Part shown: positions 10,279 to 22,400 of the stretch, piece after piece | Numbering within the stretch: position 1 is the first letter of the stretch | Layout: every line of letters starts with the position of its first letter | Assembly: GCA_012064415.1 (NCBI GenBank) | Contig: SSNU01000302.1 | Span: forward strand, 62,001-126,000 | Direction of reading: 5' to 3' | Origin: Gyrodactylus bullatarudis | Lineage: Eukaryota; Platyhelminthes; Monogenea; Gyrodactylidea; Gyrodactylidae | Length of the DNA: 64,000 nt | Made by a program: the position numbers and the translations under genes | The notes under the pieces: generated by a model | What the model was told of the DNA's origin: nothing | What the model saw: the letters and a program-made list of their open reading frames with translations, nothing else | Database searches by the model: none

Positions 10279-10900
10279 TGGTGAAAGTGAACCTTGATCA
10301 AATTCGATTTCATGATGAAAAATTTTGTAAAAATCCTAAATTCTCATCCTCATGTAGATTGTTATCTGCTTTTATTCACTAAACACTGGAGTATATCTCT
10401 CTATTTTCTGTAGATTGTCCCTCATATTTAATTAAAAAGATAATTTCGTGGAAAATACATTTGAGTTTTCATAAAATCTGAATCGTAATACGAGAACTAA
10501 AAATGAACTACAAAATACAGAATGAAACAGTAAAATCTACGATGAGATTTTATTAACTTTTTTTATGCTTCTATAAAAGGTAAAAAACAAAATTATTCTT
10601 TGTACAATGTTTCTGTTATGATTTGTTCTCGGAATGATTTTACATGATTGAACATTTGGAATTCCTAAAAATGGAAAATGACGTTTAGATCAATCGAATT
10701 GTGAATGGTATTTTGAATTCGGGATAACTTACTTTGAGATTATATCTTTGAGAACATAATCTTCCTTCATCGGAGCTGAGAAATGATAGTTTTAATAACT
10801 TGAAACGACGAAAAAAACACACAGAATGTAAACTTACTCTTGTTTACTATTGAAATCTAAACGGAAGAAAAATAGATGATTTTAATACAATATTATACAG
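10279..10900. other. Gene-free stretch between MULE and MITE
   Basis: The first 80 bases are the right part of family B copy 2. I see nothing else. Confidence 0.6.
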
Positions 10901-11219
10901 TAGGCTAGGGTGAAAATTTTAACCTCATATTAGGACCAAATTTTCTGATAGAACTATCAATTCTAAGCATTACTTTTTGTAATGAAGAATGTGTCGAAAA
11001 TGATTCTCCATTATGTCATTCGGTTTTAAAAATCCAAAATTTTTCAAATCGCCGCTCAATTTTCAATGAATTTTTACTACTACTAAAATCCGGAATATCT
11101 TGGCCATTTAATAGATTTCTTAAAATTATGCAAAACATGATCTGAGTACTAAGTTTTATCAGAAAAGTAAGTACTTTCTCGTGAGTTGTTCGGAGAAAGT
11201 AAAATTTCACTTTAGCCTA
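10901..11219. mobile_element. hAT-like MITE family A, copy 2, with 8-bp target duplication
   Basis: Begins TAGGCTAGGGTGAAAATTTTA and ends TAAAATTTCACTTTAGCCTA. It is flanked by TTATACAG at 10893-10900 and 11220-11227. An 8-bp duplication and TAG-starting inverted ends fit the hAT superfamily. At 319 bp with no coding capacity, it is non-autonomous. Related copies are at 1829-2245 and about 44457-44812. Confidence 0.82.
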
Positions 11220-11543
11220 TTATACAGTAATAACAGGCCGGAAAAAATTCGAAATTTACCAATTCACAGTACTTTTAATTCTAATGATATTCAGATTTTT
11301 GAGTAAGCGAGATAAAATGTTGATCCACCACTGATATTGTCAAGAATCTTCTTAGACAATGCCTAGTTTTGAATACATTCAATGGAAATCAGGAAATACA
11401 TTTTCTAGTCTTTTACTGACATGAATAATACCAACTCTCAAACCGGTCAGTATGTGTGAAGAGATCTTTCTCAATGCCCAAATATGTTTTGATCAAGAAC
11501 AAAAAATTCAAAATTGGTAATCTAAAGTGCAATTTTGATTATT

Positions 11544-14500
11544 CTAAAAACTAACTTTATTATTCATTGGTCGAGAAGTGGCAAGATTTTCCTTGTCCTC
11601 TGACAATCTTTGCTGAGCTGTCTGATACTGTGTAAGATTTGGAAGATTAGTCTTGTAAGAAAATCAAGAGATTATTTTGACTCACAGATCTTGGACTAAA
11701 TGTGAGACGAGGGCCAGCCCTGTTTTTGTTAATGAACGATTCATGGGCAAGAAATCGGCTGACTTTCATTGGTCTTTTGGCACTACTTAGTTTGCGTAGA
11801 CTTTGTCGATTTTTACAACAATCTCTGAAAAAGATACAAGAAAGTCTATCAAAAAACCGTTTTCTTTTCAATAAAAACATCATAAAATACTGAAAGCAAT
11901 ATTTGGATTTTGATGTGAAAAAAGGATTTCTATTGATTTCAAGTAATTCTTGTTTAAAAACTCTATACCTTTAACTATGTGGTAATTTTGATAGAAATCA
12001 ATTCATTCATGAATACAAAAATACAATACACTATTTTCACTTTTATTCATCAAGATAAGGGTAATGCAAAATTTTATTTTTCCCCGAACAATGTTCTATG
12101 CCTTAATCAAAAGTTGATAAAAGTTCAACCATAAAAAACACAATTTTTAAAGTCATAATGAAAATTTTTCATGTTCTGGTATAGAAAAATCCCATTTTCC
12201 CTAAAATCATTAAAATTGCCTAATTTTCTAGGAAATGTGAAAAAATACTCAATTTTTACAATAAGTCCTATTTTATTCAGATTAATGCAAAACTATTCAA
12301 AAAGCTTAATTTTGTCCTTACTTGTAGTAAAATCTATTGAAAAAAGCATGGCGCTTGTTCAAAAATTGGCATTTTCAATTGAGATTTTGTATATCAGAAC
12401 AAACTCGAAAACGTATCGTTTTATAGGAAAAGATGCTTAGTTTTCGATTATCTTTAAACAGAGATTAAGGCTGGGAAAAGTTGAAAAATTAGGCCTACTC
12501 TAATCAAGATCTCTCTTTTATCCTATCTTTTACGTATAGAATTGCAGATATTAATCAATGGATTTATGTTTCTGAACATTTTTTTTGATGGCCACTGGAT
12601 AGTAGTTTTTTTACTGTAGCAATCTATTTTGATATTCTCAAATTCAATTTTCATTGAATCCCCGCAGTAAATCTATTAGAGATGCAGAAATTACTCACGA
12701 TATGGCTGCATCGATATCACTAATCCATTCTTTGGCCTTTTCGTGGTCCTTTATCATAATCATCACCCTGGAACTACGACAGGAAAGCTGTTTTTCAGAG
12801 AAAATAAAAAATCCTTATTTCGAATAAATGACCATTGCTTGGAAAGGCAAGTCCTCTTATGAAAAGCCCAGATATGAAGGAGGAGATAATTGGACTTACT
12901 AGGAACAATGTGGAAATTGAATTAGACCTCTGATCGATTGGATTATCCGGAAGGGTCTTGTCTATAGTGGAATCAGTCAAATAGATTAAGGAAATTTGAC
13001 AATACTTTTTAATAGTCATGATAAAAATTATGAAAGAAATAGTAAGAGTCAAAGAATGCCAAAATAAAATTAATGAGTTTAAAAAAAAACCAAAAATCAC
13101 CGATAAATAACGGAAAACAAAGTTAAATATACGCAACTAATTCAAATTAAACGAAGAATCTGAAAAGTGGAGAGAAAAGTGAAAAAGCCCAGAAATAGTT
13201 CTTTTGAACACTTAAGTCTGGTTTATATGGATTTATGAAGAATTTCTCCTTCGCCCAAACGTTAGTACATAATTGAAACATTTGAAATTGAAGCCTCATG
13301 CTGTGTAAGATGCCTGGTCACTTTTTAGTAGGTAGTAGTCTCCTGTTCTGTTTTCAGTAAATCTTGATGAATTAGATTAAACAATCTATGAGTTTTGAAT
13401 ACTATTTTTACTATTTTTAATTTTCTTAACATGTTTTCAAGTGGATTTTCGGATGTATTTGAAAATTTACGGAAAAAAACATACCCAAGTCATCTTGTTC
13501 AGCTTCTTGGCTGGCACTAGAACTTATCATGCGTATACTACAATAGTGCAATGGAAACACATTAATATTTGAAAAGTGAACATTTGGATCTAATGGGTCA
13601 ATGTCAGAGCTGTCATTAATGGCATCATTCTGTATCCTCTGGTATGACATGGACGATCGATTGGATATAATTGAAGAGCTTGTCGAGTAGGTACTTTGTC
13701 TTAGAATGTTGGCATAAGTACTGAGTTTTGTGCTGGACAAAAGGTTACTCAATGACCAGGATGTGTCTTCATGGAAATGTTTTCCATCTTTTGTATTCTT
13801 TGATGAGAATGGACGAATAAATGGTTTAGCATATATCAAAATATCTGTCATGAGAATGAATAGACGAGATTCAAAGCAACCATTAGAGTCATTTATTTTT
13901 TTCAATACACCGTATTTAATTAGATAACGGCCTGGAGCTAGTAAAAGACCTCTTCTCGTTGTGCTGGTCAACTTGTTCTGAAGGATCAAGGCAATTTGTG
14001 AGAAATCCTGCTTCTTCAGGTATACATTAATATGCTGAGCAATTGAATTTATGGACAGAAACGATTGAATATACTGAACAGATGTCTGGGAACAATCAAC
14101 TCCGATAGAGTTTAACAAGGTGTTGACATCAACTTTTTCTTCACCCTTATTACTTAAATGATGGAATATTTCTTGTATATCGTCTTGTTTAACTAAATCT
14201 GTTTTTAGGGAATAAATACAAATTTCCCGAAGAATCATCTCAAGACGTGGGATTCTCTGTATAGGCATAATCAGGAGAGCTGGGAGTTTAATTTGAAGTT
14301 TTTCCTCTTTACTATTGATAAAGGCGGCAAATTGGTGATTTTGAAGAAATATTTCATTGAATAATTGAAGTGATATGCCATGATTTTTTGCATATTCGGA
14401 ATAAATCTTGAAAAATGGAGATAGTGATGGAAAAGAATTCCCTAGTCCTTTAGTCTTGATATTCTCCAACAGAAACTTTGATAGCCATATGAGCGACTCA

Positions 14501-14710
14501 ATAGATGAGAATATTGTATCCATTTCTTGGGTGGAAACGAAAGGAAATGACTTCAACGGAACATAGAATTCCTTAGAAAATAGTTGTATTAAAGAATTGA
14601 AACCTTACATCATATATTTGGGTTAAGAAGGATAAATATTTGATTTCAGTTGTGACAAGCTCTTCCTTGAGGCTTTCCAATTTTGCATCTCGTCTAAGTA
14701 CGACTGCCAT
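11544..14710 (-). CDS. DH-PH domain Rho guanine nucleotide exchange factor
   Basis: Five exons by splice signals and phase: 14609-14710, 13471-14571, 12699-12787, 11686-11824 and 11544-11651, giving 512 residues (ATG 14708-14710, TAG 11544-11546). Residues 1 to about 200 are a Dbl-homology domain, which catalyses GDP release from Rho GTPases; the conserved helix appears as PALLIMPIQRIPRLEMILRE. A PH domain follows, with GRYLIKYGVLKK and RLFILMTDILIYAKP, interrupted by a Ser-rich loop, and its closing helix KDHEKAKEWISDID is in exon 3. The Ser/Arg-rich tail has no recognised domain. Size and layout resemble ARHGEF39 or the core of FGD proteins; the exact orthologue is unsure. Introns of 37 and 34 nt are exceptionally short beside two of 683 and 874 nt. 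The gene is head to head with PDCL. Confidence 0.88.
11825..12698 (-). other. RhoGEF intron 3 (874 nt)
   Basis: The intron between exons 12699-12787 (donor ATATC|GTGAGT) and 11686-11824 (acceptor TTTTTCAG). No gene or clear repeat seen inside. Confidence 0.7.
12788..13470 (-). other. RhoGEF intron 2 (683 nt)
   Basis: Lies inside the PH domain. The donor used here is TCC|GTAAAT, which keeps phase 0 with the acceptor CAG|CTTTCC. An alternative GTATGT donor 24 bases upstream fails on phase. Nothing else seen. Confidence 0.65.
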
Positions 14711-14829
14711 AAAATGTATAATAGAAATGAGATTTAGAAATTTTAAATTTATATTTTCAAATTCACTGATAATTTGAAATAATTTTACTTTGATTACCTA
14801 AAAATTGTTTCAATAATTAAATATTTAAA
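14711..14829. promoter_or_regulatory. Bidirectional promoter interval, RhoGEF/PDCL
   Basis: Only 119 bp separate the two divergent start codons, so both 5' UTRs and core promoters must share it. The DNA is AT-rich. No clear TATA or initiator element could be assigned. Confidence 0.6.
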
Positions 14830-15863
14830 ATGTCTCTAGGATTTGATGATAAAGTTTTGGGCGAAAAGGTTCATTACTACTGTGATAGTGGATCTGACCA
14901 TAATGATTCTGCTGAGTCAGATATAGAAAACAGTGATAAGGAAGAAAATGCGTTGCCTAAGCCTGAAGAAGATAAATTTCCCACCAGAAATCAAGGTCCA
15001 CAGACTGGACCAAAAGGAGTTAAGGCTGATTATGAATTCTACAAGAGATTAGAGTACGAAAAAAAGTTGCTTGAGAATGAAGAGTTAATTAGAAAAACAC
15101 TTGAGAAGGCTATGATATCTAGAACCTTGGTTAGTTTCTATTTTGTCTATTGAAATTGAAGTATTCTTATCTGATCATTATTAGTAGGAATTATTTTCTA
15201 CTTTAAATAATGATAAAAATGAAAGAAAATCTATTGAGTATTAATTTCTATAGTTTTATTGAATCTTTTAAAAATTATCAATAACCTGCTTGACCTTTTT
15301 CTTCTCTTCAGCGAGAAGATTTACAAGAAACTGAAAAGGCAAAATATGACCAAGAAGAAGATGATGAATTCCTTAAGGAATACCGACGTAAGCGCTTAGA
15401 GCAGATGCAAAACCTCTACTCGGGTCCAACCTTTGGCACGTACATTTGTCTAAATAAAAACAACTTTGTGGAAGAAATTGACAACGAATCCCCCAACACA
15501 GTCATTGTTATTCACATTTCACTGGGTGGCAATGAGTTTTGCAAAAGAATCGATGATTACTTGATAAAGCTGAGCAAGTGTTACAGTCGTGTCAAGTTTT
15601 GTCATTTCAATGCTCTCACTGAGGGAATGAGTTTGAACTTTGTACGTGATGGAATTCCGTCCATTATCGCGTACAAGAATAGAAATCTTATCTCGAACCT
15701 TGTCCGTATTGACAAGATTTTAGATAGGAATTTCGGTTTGGGTGATTTGGAAAATTGTCTCATTGAAAATAACATTCTTACTGGGGAGAATTCATCAACG
15801 ACGGCCGTGTCCAGCCGGATATCTGAACGCCATGAAAGTAATAGTAGTGAAGACGAGGATTAA
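14830..15863 (+). CDS. PDCL: Phosducin-like protein 1 (PhLP1)
   Basis: Two exons, 14830-15129 and 15312-15863, separated by a 182-nt intron (TTG|GTTAGT, TTCAG|CGA); 283 residues, close to the roughly 300 of the vertebrate protein. PhLP1 is a cytosolic co-chaperone that works with the CCT chaperonin to assemble G-protein beta-gamma dimers. The N-terminus has the family start DDKVLGEKVHYY followed by an acidic segment, then TGPKGV. After a charged helix with EEDDEFLKEYRRKRLEQM comes a thioredoxin-like domain (about residues 140-265, with VIVIHIS, VKFCHFNA and IPSIIAYKN). The Ser/Asp-rich acidic tail SNSSEDED is a likely CK2-type site as in relatives. The start ATG fits the family N-terminus exactly. 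Confidence 0.95.
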
Positions 15864-15959
15864 TGTTTTTATTACCTATTTTTAGCTAACACAACCCCTT
15901 TTTAAATCCTTATTTATATTTTTATGTTGTATATTTCTTGAATGCATTTTTAATTTTGA

Positions 15960-16087
15960 ATTAAAACGAGATAAATTTAATTTTTAGAGTATTCTGTTTC
16001 TTTTTTATCATTACTTATGAGCAGAAGCATAGAAAAAGAACTCGTTTTGAAAATTTATTTCTTCTAATCATTTAAAATTGCAATAAA
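15960..16087 (+). promoter_or_regulatory. Candidate polyadenylation signals for PDCL
   Basis: ATTAAA at 15960-15965 and AATAAA at 16082-16087 lie 97 and 219 bases after the PDCL stop. Either could define the 3' end. The remaining space to the TRIM gene end at 16485 shows no gene. Confidence 0.5.
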
Positions 16088-16484
16088 GAAAATGTGTTTA
16101 GTCATTCCAGAGGCAATGCAGTAATCTTTACAAATTCATCTAACCCTTCTATTATGGTTCAGTAAAAGAGGGGAATGTAGACTGAATTTGAGTTATCTAC
16201 AGAATAACAATGTTGAATTCATATACTGAAAATGGTACACATGACAATGATTATAATCTGGTACAAATATATATATATAAATATAATACACAAGTCATTC
16301 CTGGATGAATCAGGAAATAAATAAAGTTGGGTCTTGAGTTTATATAAATGTTAAATGCAATATTACAATATTATTATTATTATTGGTACGCTACAAGTTT
16401 GAGTAAAATTATATATATTCTCTAGGGCCAGATTACAAATGTTCTTTTGAGTTGAAAGAAATTTTGAATCCAAAAAATAGGTTA

Positions 16485-19400
16485 CTAGGAGTATCTAAGT
16501 CGATGTACTGAAGAAGCGCCGAGGTCAACGACAACAAGATCCCGACAGTTGTTGAGAGAAATTATTCCCGCTGATCTACGCAAGGTTGGATCCACTTCGA
16601 GGACGTATGGCGATGAACTGTCACTGAAATGTGAAGCAACATCCGTCTTATTACTTGGGGTAACTGTTGACGATGGAGAATCAACAATAGTAGTCGGTCC
16701 ACCTGGATTGGTCTCTAGACTTCTCCAAGATCCTTCAGGCCAGACAACAATCATTGACTTTTGACGATCGGTAAACGATGCCAATAGACAATCTCCGATG
16801 GTTTCTTTGTTTGAAGAGGAATCTATTCGTCCGATAGCAACTCCATAGAATTGACCGTTATGCCTGAAAATAATAATTGTTATCATGAGTTTTTTAATGA
16901 AAAAATTTAAATGATCTTAAAATAATAGTTTCTCAATGCTATCGGTTGGAATCCACCAATGAAACACACCACTTTTTAAGCGGTATTTTGAACTGAGATA
17001 GGGATTGAACTAGTTTTTAGAATAATTTTGAATTTTATATTCTGAATAAATCAGTAGTAGTAATTAATCAGCACTTAATGTTGACTAAAGAGTCAAGAAA
17101 AAAATTCCTAGAATTATGCAAAAAAAGCAAATATTCTCTTGAAGATTTCATGGATATCTCACTGATTGTTGGAATGATTTCTAGTGCGTTTATCCATCGG
17201 CTTGGAATTGTCAACATCTAATCTTTTCGTCATATTTTCAGGGTCATTGAGACTCCTGTTGGATTGTGTGGATAGGTCACTAGTTGAAGATTCATAGGGT
17301 TCCCTACTGTCAGTATTGTATCTATAAAAATGGGTAAAAGAAATGTTAATCTTACATAAAAAACTGAATATTTTTATCATTATTAAATAAGCCGATAAAT
17401 TGTTATAAGAAAAACGTTCAATCTGACAAAATTTGGCCATTCTTGGAATTTTAAAAATGCCCCAATCTTCTTTTGAGCTAAAGTTTTATTATCAATTTTT
17501 TTTCAACCAATGGTCTTTTTTTGTCAGATAGAAATTCTTTTATTTCATCATGGAATTCAAAAAGTAATTTTTTTCTTATTTTCCGGAGAAAAATATTGAG
17601 TTTTTTCGTTTAAAATAATAAATTATCATCTTCAGCTTTATATTTCATGCATAGTCGTTGGTAAATTGATCTATGATATATAAATCTGATGAATTAAGTC
17701 ATTACGATTGAAGAAAAGCTTACTCATTAATGGGGTTGTTATTATTGGATGATTCGCTAGTAGAAATGGTTCGTCTACCACTCGTTGTGGACAAGTTGAT
17801 GCTTTGAAAAGTATTGTTATACCTTGAATTTAAGAGGTTAGGTGATGTTGAGTAGATACTCTGAGAATGTCGATAATTCTCAACCATGGAAACATGTCTC
17901 TTAGAAGTATCATTCATGGAATTATCCGATGTAGTGAATATTGATGAATGTGGACGCAAACTGGATGTATTTGTCTGAGACTGATGAGTGATGGTACTGG
18001 AGAATTTGCTGAGATTTTGATAAGTCATCTTATTCTCGTTCAAGTTGGGAATTGTCAAATCTTTAATATGTTTACCGCAACTCGAGTAGATTTGTATAAG
18101 TGAACCAGAAGCAAGGATTATCGACCCGTCAAGATCAACACAGAGTCCGTTGACCTTTTTGCAAAATGACTTATCAACTGGCTTTGGGCATTTGTCAACT
18201 TTACCATCTTTAAGCGTGGCGACTGATGTGGACGAGTGTTGAAGTTTTTCCGAAGACTTTATGGACGACAGAGAAAGACGTTTAATTGATGGCGATGTTT
18301 TATTGCTGGGGGTATTTTGATCTCGACTCTTGATAAGGGAACGACGCAAGCCAAAACCAGAACTGGAGAGAGTTTTGTGCTTGTCTTGTAGAGAATAGGT
18401 CTTTCGAATGTTTGGTTCTTCTGATGAAATTTGGTTCATATCGTTGCCAGGTTCAGGTTTGGGTGAGTCAGTACTTGGATTACCAATGAGGCATTTGATC
18501 TCATAGACAACAGTTTCATTTGGCTTAATTTGAGCATGACAGCTGAATATAGCGCCGATCCCATTGTCAGCGACAAGAATGTCTCCAGTAGCAGGACAAA
18601 CACCGACTGAAGTGGGTTCTAGAAAGTTATCGTGAGTAATTGTATGAAGAATATCTCCGGATATTGGATGAACTAGAAACACGGACCGTTGACGCCAGTT
18701 GGATATGACCAATGCACCTTCAGGACTGGGCCAATTTCTTGAAGAATTCAGGTCCTCTTCTGAAGGTAGTATCGGATGTAGGAAGGCTATCCCGGTAGCC
18801 GATTGTCCCTGAAAAATAATGAAACAGCAATTTAAAATTAGATTGAAAAATTTCTCATTTACGTTAGAAGGAATTAGAACCTATTATTAATGGAATTATA
18901 ATGCAATTCCTAAAAATAAATATGATCTTAAATAAGATAGCCTAATTATATTTTCAACTACTATAAAGGATACAATACGGAAAGTGGAAAAAGACAGTTA
19001 AAAATAGAGAAATTTCCCGTCAATAAAATGAAGAAATAGATCACCTGAATCCAACAATCCAGACGTAATACGTAACAAAGGAGAAAAAAGTTATTTTTAT
19101 TTCATTAATGTCTGAGTGGTAATAGAGATCTCTAGTATGGAGAATCAATCTAGTACAATTAGACTTCTCTCTTATCGGGAAAGAAATGGTAAAAATAAAG
19201 GCATTCTTGATGTCTTTGAGAAATTATGTTTTTTATAAAATCATCCTTTTTTCTTCATAGTCTGTAAATTTTTTGAAGGTTATTTGGAAACCATTTCAAA
19301 AGGCCCACTTTCACCTCACTTAAACTTTTAGTCGATTTCAAGGTGTAAGAGAGATCAAATGTAAACGTTCAGGATCCAAAATGGACGGTAAAAGTGAGAA

Positions 19401-22400
19401 TACCTGAATAAGGATATATATTAATAACTAATAAGTAGGGCAACCGAATGCCTTTTTTCCCCTTTTTTGTCCATAGATACAGGTGTATTAAGGCTGAAAA
19501 TTTTATTAAAAAATCTCCTGATAGCTTGGTTTTCGAGTTGGGTATGCCTTTTTTCATCCAAAAAGCCTTTTTTAGCCTTTTTGAATTTACTTCTTAAAAA
19601 GTCATTTTTGCGTTAAAATAAATAAGAATCCCCTGTCCAATCTCAGACAATTAATAAAAATATGACATTATACGCTTAAATTTGCACTCAGGATACGACT
19701 TCAATAAAAAATCGAAGACTGTTAACTTTAAAATCATCATGATATTCTACATTTAATGCTTTTACTAACTAAAGTTCCCAACGAGGACTTTCAAAACTTA
19801 ATTTTAACAGAAATCCAAGCTAAAATTAAATACTAAGTTCGAAAATTCAATTGAAACTTCCCTGTACTCTCCAAAGCTAGAGAAAATCATAAGCAAAATG
19901 GCCCAAGTAATATTTAAAAATATAATCAATCAGATTTCAGAGATTCTAGATACATTTATGCTTAAATCATTGGATGATCATCCTTAACCAATGATAATTA
20001 AAAATCATTTGTAAAAGGTTCTTGGTGGGTTGAGAACGGTTGTGATAAAAATTCTTTTTGAAAAATTGAACCAGTTCGTATCCATACCATGCAAATTGGA
20101 ATAGTTCAGTATTCAGTTCAAGCGAAAATTATTATTCGCCTTTTTTCTAAAATTTTGCCTGAAAAGTGCCTTTTCATTCAATAAACTGCCTTTTTCTGGT
20201 TGCCCTACTAATAAGTGTAATTTTCAAGTTAAGAATTAAAGAGTAAAGAATGTTGAGCAGTCAACATTAGATCTGATATTTGAGCCTAAAAACTAACTTT
20301 GAAAGCATCTCCATAAAATGAACCAATGTAGGAGCCATCGAGATGATTCAGAATGACAGTTCTACAGTTTCCTGTATCTAACACGTAGATTCTAGTATTG
20401 CTAAGGCTTTGCAAACATTGATTCGAGGTCAGAGCAAATGGCTGAATAAAGTTGATGTCATTGCCCTTTCTCAGGGACCATTTTGGCTTCTGGCCACGGC
20501 GGACATTAATCTGAAATGGGCTTCCACGCATTGCTCGTTGTAGGATGTAGACTGAGAGTTTATGAAGACCACTAATCTTTGGTTTCATCAAGATTTTATA
20601 ACTGCCGTTAGAGTTTTCGATTAACTTGACAGGAGCCAGTTCATCATCGGGTCCAATAAAGTACACCTCAATCGGATCGAATGTTCCAGATGTCTGAGGA
20701 TGTCCATGATAGTCAACAGTATATATGACGGCTTTGTCAATTAGATTGATATTGAGACTTTCCACAGGTAATTTGATGGTGCATAATGCTGGATAAGTTG
20801 TACTGATTATGATACGTCCGTACATTGATAGATATCTAGACAGTGTTGTCAAGGAAGAATCTGGTTGGCTTTCATCTGGCTGAGTTGATTGTCCTAATGA
20901 TTTTTTTGCTATAATTGTAATGAACAATATATTAGAAATTTAATTCCAATTACAATACATTTTTGATCAATTTCCAATCAATCAAAGACTCCAAAAGATG
21001 AACAATATCCTGTGTCAAATAGGCAGGAACATGAATAGTTATTTTAATCTAATACTTTAATGAGTCTACATGTTATTAGAATCAGAAAAAGTCACTCTAA
21101 CAAAAATTAGACTACTTTTTTGGAAATTTGTATATACGCCTATAATTTATCACGTATTTTCTTACACTAAAAATAAATTATTTCATCTTCTAATTACTTG
21201 AATGAATAAGCACATTGAGTACTATAGATTTAGATAAAAATTACAAAAGACTACAAAATCTACAGTAGAGCACCACTCGACCAAAAATATTGGAAAAATC
21301 GAAGGATTCTGATAGTAATAAGTAGATATTGATAATGCAAAAATTATTGCTTCATATTCTATGGAAATAAAGTTAGAAAATTTGAACAATTTATTTCAAA
21401 ATTTGCAGCCAATCAGATTTGAACTTAACAAGTAATTTAACTATGCAATTCTAAGTAAAGTAAAAAAATACACCTTGTTGATCTAACTTCTTTTTCATTT
21501 CTATATTCAGGCATTTTCGAATACATTTTTTAAGCTTATATTAAGGTCCTTTTTTTCTTTACTTCTAAACTAGGTTTGTCAATCTTTATTTAAGTAATAG
21601 TTTCATGTTCCTGGCTAATCGATGATTGTAATGTTGAGTAAATTCTCATTGTCATATCACCCGATTTTGTAGATGAGTAGAACTGGAAAGATTTCTATTT
21701 TCGTCTGAAATAATGTCTGGGAGAACTCACAGGAAATGTTATTCTGATTTGTTGACGGTGTCACAGTGTTCTGACGCCTAAGGATGTTCATATTTGAGGA
21801 GATCGAAGGAGGCGAGGGAAAATATTGGCCCCTGTAATCATCATAGTGAAGGAAGGCATTCTCTCTAGGCTCTGTCAGGCTGGCAATTGTGTCCAGCTTA
21901 TCATTGAGATAAGATATTCCCCGAGATATTGAACGGACATCAATCTGAAAGGAAAATAACCATATAGAATTAGAATTATCGTGTTGCTTTATTTTAGGGT
22001 GAAAAATAAAATCATAAATTAATTTTTATGATGAAGAATCAATTTTAATTTTAAAGCCGTTTGGAAAAAAACTTTTCCCCTCCCTGAGCAGTAAACCTTT
22101 GAACCATTGGAAGGGGAGAAAAATATGCAGAGTAACTCTATAAATGTAGTCCAAGATTAAGTCTGAAGAGATCCGGCGAAATAACAGGAGTAATAATATA
22201 CTTGATGATGTTCGGCAATATTACCGCTTTAGTGAATTTTTATTTCTTTTTCAAATATAGCAATAATCAAATCATTTATTGAGAATTATGTCTGTAATAT
22301 TTGATTCCTATCTTGAACCTATAATCAATAAATTGGGAAATGATGTTGATAACTCAATCTGTAGAATCGAATCATGGTAATTGTAAGTAATTGGTATACA

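Noticed and set aside
10893..11229. A 12-bp target duplication (TATTATACAGTA) for the 10.9-kb MITE
   Set aside because: Part of the match is explained by the inverted-repeat ends TAGGCTA/TAGCCTA. An 8-bp duplication TTATACAG with TAG-starting ends is the simpler, hAT-consistent reading.
13426..13494. GTATGT donor in the RhoGEF PH domain (D-D-L-G|GTATGT)
   Set aside because: It leaves phase 1, for which no downstream acceptor restores the PH C-terminal helix. The GTAAAT donor 24 bases on closes in phase 0 and gives a continuous PH strand.
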